64,000 nt of DNA, taken from the NCBI GenBank assembly GCA_019722365.1, contig JADFUC010001904.1:42937-106936 (forward strand), given 5' to 3'. Numbering within the stretch: the first letter of the stretch is position 1; each line of letters opens with the position of its first letter. Below are positions 60,901 to 64,000 of this stretch, in pieces. This DNA comes from Lithospermum erythrorhizon. Its lineage: Eukaryota > Streptophyta > Magnoliopsida > Boraginales > Boraginaceae. The notes below the pieces were generated by a model. It saw nothing but the letters and a program-made list of their open reading frames with translations. It was not told where the DNA came from and made no database searches. A program made the position numbers and the translations under genes.

Positions 60901-61640
60901 GGGGAGTTAGTATATCTCACTAGTTATGTGAAATGTGAATGAATATTACGGCTTCATATATATCAATTTGTTTGTTCACTATGTCTATGTATTTATATGT
61001 CTTAATTTTACATATACCGTTATTTCATTATTGAGTGAAAATGAAATCCCCCTCGGGCTACCATATAATTCTAGAGGATAACTCCGGAAATGTTGACAAG
61101 ACTATCTAAGTCTAGAATATAAGGTAAGCTTACTTGCCTTGGTCAAGTGCCGAGAACTGGGGCGACAAGATTTCAATGGACTAAAGAGCCATCACGATCA
61201 CCCTTTCAAGAGCCGGGAAGGCGATCATCTGATGGGCGTATCGCTTGCATAACCGAGGAGCCGGATTGACCGCTACAAAATCATGTAAGAGGTGTGGCAT
61301 TCGTGTCCTATGATATTTATTTGGAACCGGTTGCTTAACAATTTTAGACTCACAGATATAACTACTTCTACGTTATATGAGTTTGGCATTTACTATGTCA
61401 AATGTCCGCTTGTCGATTATAACGGTATACGTTGCGACACACAGTATAAGTGTAACAAGAGGGTGCTGATATGGCTATAAGTGAGTGTGTATCTCAAGCC
61501 TCTCTAATGAGTATTTGACCGATTGCTTTATGGACGTCAGTACCCGATTCAAATAGTCTAAGAAAGAAAGTCACATAATTTGTTAGTGGTTTTATTTGTG
61601 ACTAGAGATCGCGGATAAAGGAATTGTAAAGTAATCGTCC

Positions 61641-61655
61641 AAGGGCAAGTGGGAG
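61641..61655 (+). other. Polypurine tract of element F
   Basis: AAGGGCAAGTGGGAG lies directly before TGTTGGAAATC, the start of the right LTR. Confidence 0.75.
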
Positions 61656-62589
61656 TGTTGGAAATCAGAGTATTTTGATTTCTATAATTATGCCCGTTGC
61701 GATAATTGTTGTAACAATTCATTTACTAGTTTTAGTTAAATGAGATTACTCAAACTAAGTGTTCAATAAATAGTAATTGCAAATTACTAAATGGAACTCA
61801 CGATAATATCAAAGCGCTGCTGATTAAGTTAGATCTTACGCAGATAACCGATAATAATCATAATGGTCAATTATATTATTATACGGCTAGTATTATCCGA
61901 GTCCGTATGTCACACATACAATGACGCTGTAGCTATATTCCAAGTATAGAATTAAATCGAGACGTTAATTGTATTGACAAATCAACGAGATATCTAATCG
62001 AGAATTTCATATTGATAATGTAAAAATACAATGGACAAACTGAACTCAATTAAATTGGGTTATTTCAATTGACGGTTTAGTAGGGAGCGGTTAAAAACTT
62101 ATTGTTATTTACACGCTTAATAAGTTAGTTAACTTAACGAGTTTGCTTATTTATCAAATGAATCGAAGCCATTCGCTGTAAAATAGGAAGGCCATATAAG
62201 TAAAGAGATGAAAATGAAAAACCTAAGTTTTATTTCTCTCCTCCTCCCCTACTTCGCCGCCTCCCTTCTCCCTTTGGCTTTTTTAGTCAAAGTTTTGACT
62301 CAAATTCTGTCCTAAATTGCTCGTAGAGTTCAGTAAGTCCACCGCCCGACCTTTGGAATCAGTTTCTTGGGCGCGACTAAGCTGGAGCATTTCACTTGAG
62401 GCCGAGGGATTTCAATGGAGAAATTTTGTATGGAAGAAATGCTGCCATCCTACTGCATTCAGAGGTACCTCGTATTCATACGTAAAAGGAATTATATTAT
62501 TTATATTTTGTAATCTGTTTATTATAATATTTATTCGATCTTGCTGTATTTGTTTAATTTTGCTTATGAAAAGCATGAATTTTTCTACA
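61656..62589 (+). repeat. 3' LTR of element F
   Basis: Starts TGTTGGAAATCAGAG after the polypurine tract, has ATGCCCGTTGCGATAATT at about 61690 and an ATAATGGTCAATTATATTAT palindrome at about 61860, and ends TTTTTCTACA. It is 934 bp and aligns at its end to 54340-54684. Confidence 0.88.
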
Positions 62590-64000
62590 TTTTAATAGAG
62601 AATGGAAGCCATCTTGTGAGGTCAGAGGACCTGGGTCAAAAGCATGCATCAAGGTGTTATCGGTAGGCTAATGCTAGGAAGTTAATGATTCAATTTCAAA
62701 GGCTTCTGAACATCACAAGATCATGGAGATTTCTTGGAAAGAAGCCTCGCCTCAAGCATTTAAGGTCCAATGGAGATTTGGTGAGTACGGTGACGTTAAA
62801 CCGACATCTTCAAGGTCACTAAGATCTTGCCGAAAAGTCATCAAAGCGTACGGAGGATCCCGGATTAAATTTCAAGGATACGGGCGACAAGGCTGGCGAT
62901 TTAATATGGCTTGAAATCGGCTTTAGGATCGTGTACAAATTATGTGAAAATCGATGTGAGGGTTTCTTGATTATTGAACGGCCGCTGTGATGACAGGAGT
63001 TTCTCGATGTTAAACGGATGTCACGTAAAATTGATGTGTCGCGTACTGGAAGATACTCGAAGTTTGGAAAGCCATGAAAAGGAAAACGATTGTGTTCGAG
63101 GTTGACATGTCATGAAGCCGATGTGATAAGGCACTCGCTTGGTGACGAAGTTCTAAGAGTAAGGGAGTAACGAGTTGCTGCTTAGGGTCCAAGGCGTTAC
63201 GAACTGGTATAAGGTCAGAACTGGTCAAGGCTGCATTTAATCATCCAAGTTATCAAGCGATTAAAAAGTCGCCATGAGTCGTCTTTACCTCCTGTGCTGA
63301 TCGGCTAACCTAAGAAATGAGACGGATCAAAACATCGAAGGTTAATGAATCGATCATGGAAATGTCAGCCACGAAAGGAAAAGAAGAAGAAAATTAACAT
63401 GACCAATCAAGCTCGAGGTTATTTTATGCAGTCCAATTTAAGATCGAGAAGATTTTAAGGCAAAGGCAAACATGGTGATAATTTGAATGTGCCGAAATGC
63501 CAATGGCAAAAGATTTAAGCAGTAGCCTTTGAATATAGCTGGCTGGTGACATTCAGCTGCTGCTCGACTGTGAAAGAGGCATCAAGTTTGGACGATTTTC
63601 AGCTGGAGTTCGGGATGCTGCAACCTGCAGAAGGCCAGACAAAGTTTCAAGACGGTGATCCCAAAAATGTCTCAAGTGAGATTGCTGAGTAAAGAGCTTA
63701 TTTCCCTCGGATCGAGTTTTCGAGAGCAATCGCCCCCGCATCAAGTTCCTGCAGCGGCCACCGCGTGCCCCAAAATCTCTTTATGGTCAAGTAATCGCCC
63801 CTTGGTCGGTTGTTGGAGGGGCCGAATCCAGTGGGCCGATCAAAGTAAAGCAGGGTATAAAGAATTTGAGGCGTTTTGGCGGCTTTTCCCGGTTTGCGCT
63901 TTTGACCTAGATCTTCAGAGTCTAGAGTATATGATCGTTATTAGTCTCTATGAGCGTGGAAACAACACAGCAATACGTAACTGAACGAAGTGCCACTGAT
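62590..64000. other. Unclassified, less AT-rich region at the window end
   Basis: No recognised protein. Base composition is more balanced than the rest. A TATA-like GGGTATAAAGAA at about 63854 and a purine-rich run near 63365-63395 would suit an LTR or retroelement leader, but there is no second copy here to compare. The open frames (for example 62723-62914 and 63655-63984) carry no known motif. Confidence 0.35.

Larger units (their letters stand above)
54340..62589 (+). mobile_element. Ty1/copia element F, related to A
   Basis: Left LTR remnant (54340-54684), degenerate primer site (54686-54700), non-coding leader, gag (56489 to about 58460) split by a minus-strand solo LTR, integrase (about 58940-59350), RT (about 59830-60440), RNase H (about 60440-60900), polypurine tract and a complete right LTR (61656-62589). 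The internal part is about 7 kb including the insertion. All coding parts are frameshifted. Confidence 0.85.

Overview
This window is nuclear DNA of a flowering plant, most likely a eudicot with a repeat-rich genome. It is AT-rich and carries one intron-containing plant gene with plant GT-AG splice sites. Almost everything else is old Ty1/copia and probable Ty3/gypsy retrotransposon sequence, nested and broken. No bacterial, organellar, rRNA, tRNA or CRISPR features were seen. The species cannot be named from the sequence alone.

The one intact host gene lies at about 12.2-19.45 kb on the plus strand. It is the PHO2/UBC24 phosphate-homeostasis gene, an unusually large ubiquitin-conjugating (E2) enzyme. 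Seven coding exons join in frame to 909 codons plus a stop. The transcribed leader carries three sites complementary to microRNA399 (14251, 14468 and 14534). The enzyme and its phosphate-starvation control switch are therefore both readable here.

Layout. 1-8597: copia element A with both LTRs, primer binding site, long non-coding leader, frameshifted gag-pol and polypurine tract. 8598-10680: unclassified decayed sequence. 10681-11572: solo LTR of the A-related family. 11573-12180: PHO2 upstream region. 12180-19449: PHO2. 19450-21400: AT-rich downstream flank. 21449-26420: Tork/TNT1-like copia element E, with long open stretches of integrase and reverse transcriptase. 26420-29400: an LTR split by a 2.4 kb repeat D1. 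29400-33558: minus-strand LTR and leader of an A-like element (B). 33570-39420: Sirevirus-like copia element C, split by repeat D2. 39799-40736: another solo LTR. 41358-43885: relic of a plant 'gypsy-type transposon' gene, followed by a 41-bp tandem repeat. 44410-45345: probable LTR G. 45346-50500: AT-rich DNA holding a 1328-bp PIF/Harbinger-like DNA transposon (47647-48974). 51917-54340: repeat D3. 54340-62589: copia element F, A-like, with a minus-strand solo LTR inside gag. 62590-64000: unclassified, less AT-rich DNA.

At least eight LTRs or LTR pieces of one related copia family occur in 64 kb. A 2.2-2.5 kb repeat (family D) occurs three times in the same orientation. Nesting gives a relative order: D inserted after C and after the split LTR, and the solo LTR in F inserted after F. 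I found no convincing new gene system. The most informative biology is the miR399-PHO2 module. The most useful structural leads are the paired palindromes shared by the copia LTRs, the tandem arrays inside repeat D, and the TTA-flanked DNA transposon.
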